From the NCBI GenBank assembly GCA_018970245.1, contig JAGWWT010000009.1, positions 1-45,301 of the forward strand: 45,301 nt of DNA. Direction: 5' to 3'. Below, one piece after another: positions 45,214 through 45,301 of the stretch. Each line of letters opens with the position of its first letter. Positions within the stretch are counted from its first letter, which is position 1. Source of the DNA: Patescibacteria group bacterium. Lineage in GTDB: Bacteria > Patescibacteriota > Minisyncoccia > Phycocordibacterales > PALSA-1337. The notes beneath the pieces are model-generated. The model saw only the letters and a program-made list of their open reading frames with translations. It did not search any database and was not told the DNA's origin. A program made the translations under genes and the position numbers.

Positions 45214-45301
45214 TCCACGCAATATATTGATCTAGTAACCCGCACCTATTCGGGTTAGGGATTGATCTCACGAGCATCATGGTATCCCCGTCTAATTCAA
45301 T
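45206..45301 (-). CDS. Junction-spanning small protein (C-terminal part)
   Basis: Open in the same frame as the 1-112 segment; bases 45274-45301 repeat bases 1-28. The unique part encodes LVRSIPNPNRCGLLDQYIAWID and ends in TAG at 45206-45208. Confidence 0.5.
   Translation of the reverse strand: MELDGDTMMLVRSIPNPNRCGLLDQYIAWID
45236..45257. other. Short hairpin within the junction gene
   Basis: TAACCCG-CACCTATT-CGGGTTA, seven perfect pairs and an eight-base loop. It lies in coding sequence of the junction-spanning protein and may be incidental or part of a terminal structure. Confidence 0.4.

Noticed and set aside
1-45301. Integrase, att sites, tRNA or CRISPR array
   Set aside because: No recombinase motifs, cloverleaf, or regularly spaced repeat-spacer pattern was seen. 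The Cys-repeat and GQPS arrays are coding.

Overview
The window is a complete or nearly complete genome of a tailed dsDNA bacteriophage. Its first and last 28 bases are identical, and a small leftward reading frame runs across that junction without a break, so the molecule assembles as a circle of about 45.27 kb. Terminase, a P22-type portal, scaffold, capsid, head-tail connector, a nozzle-like protein and ejection-type proteins are present. No tape-measure, tube or sheath gene is seen, which suggests a short-tailed (podovirus-like) virion. The host is probably Gram-negative: the phage carries a Sec-exported beta-barrel ending in Phe. Choice-of-anchor-D/Ig-like adhesin modules are common in soil Acidobacteriota, but that host guess is weak. 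There is no tRNA, CRISPR array, integrase or ParA.

Layout. 1-1442 (-): small early-type genes of unknown role with duplicated leaders. 1662-9461 (+): a basic protein, a tiny membrane protein, then four large exported or anchored fibre/beta-helix proteins whose codon use differs from the rest. 9472-15180: packaging genes (TerS candidate, TerL) and many small, often overlapping ORFs. 15191-20161: portal, scaffold, major capsid protein. 20285-30800: head completion, tail and ejection proteins, with an internal promoter and structured leader at 21.9 kb. 30831-31613: lysis-type membrane proteins and a muramidase-like enzyme. 31639-32220: outer-membrane-type barrel. 32354: XRE regulator on an apparently leaderless message. 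32718-41364: DNA metabolism (XPD/DinG-like helicase, SSB-like candidate, Cas4/RecB-like nuclease, Sak4-like ATPase, XPF-like nuclease, UDG-exonuclease fusion, methyltransferase, PolA polymerase domain). 41484-42840: a cysteine-triplet-repeat protein and two small genes. 42875-44928 (-): an orphan ParB-like protein, GIY-YIG nuclease, zinc finger and a small ORF, driven from a consensus promoter at 45.15 kb.

The most unusual signal is a 13-bp palindrome, TGTAATSATTACA. It occurs 20 times exactly (one of these with central T) plus about five near matches, spread through almost the whole genome. Many copies lie just after or inside stop codons. Others sit inside unrelated genes, where they force the peptides CNDY, VIIT or VMIT. 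Copies flank the orphan parB-like gene on both sides. The geometry, a 13-mer with a central S, is that of KorB operators on plasmid RK2 (KorB is a ParB-family regulator). I propose a phage-wide ParB/KorB-like silencing, partition or nucleoid-organising system, with the XRE protein as the alternative binder. Sites are missing from the mosaic adhesin cassette (4.6-10.4 kb).
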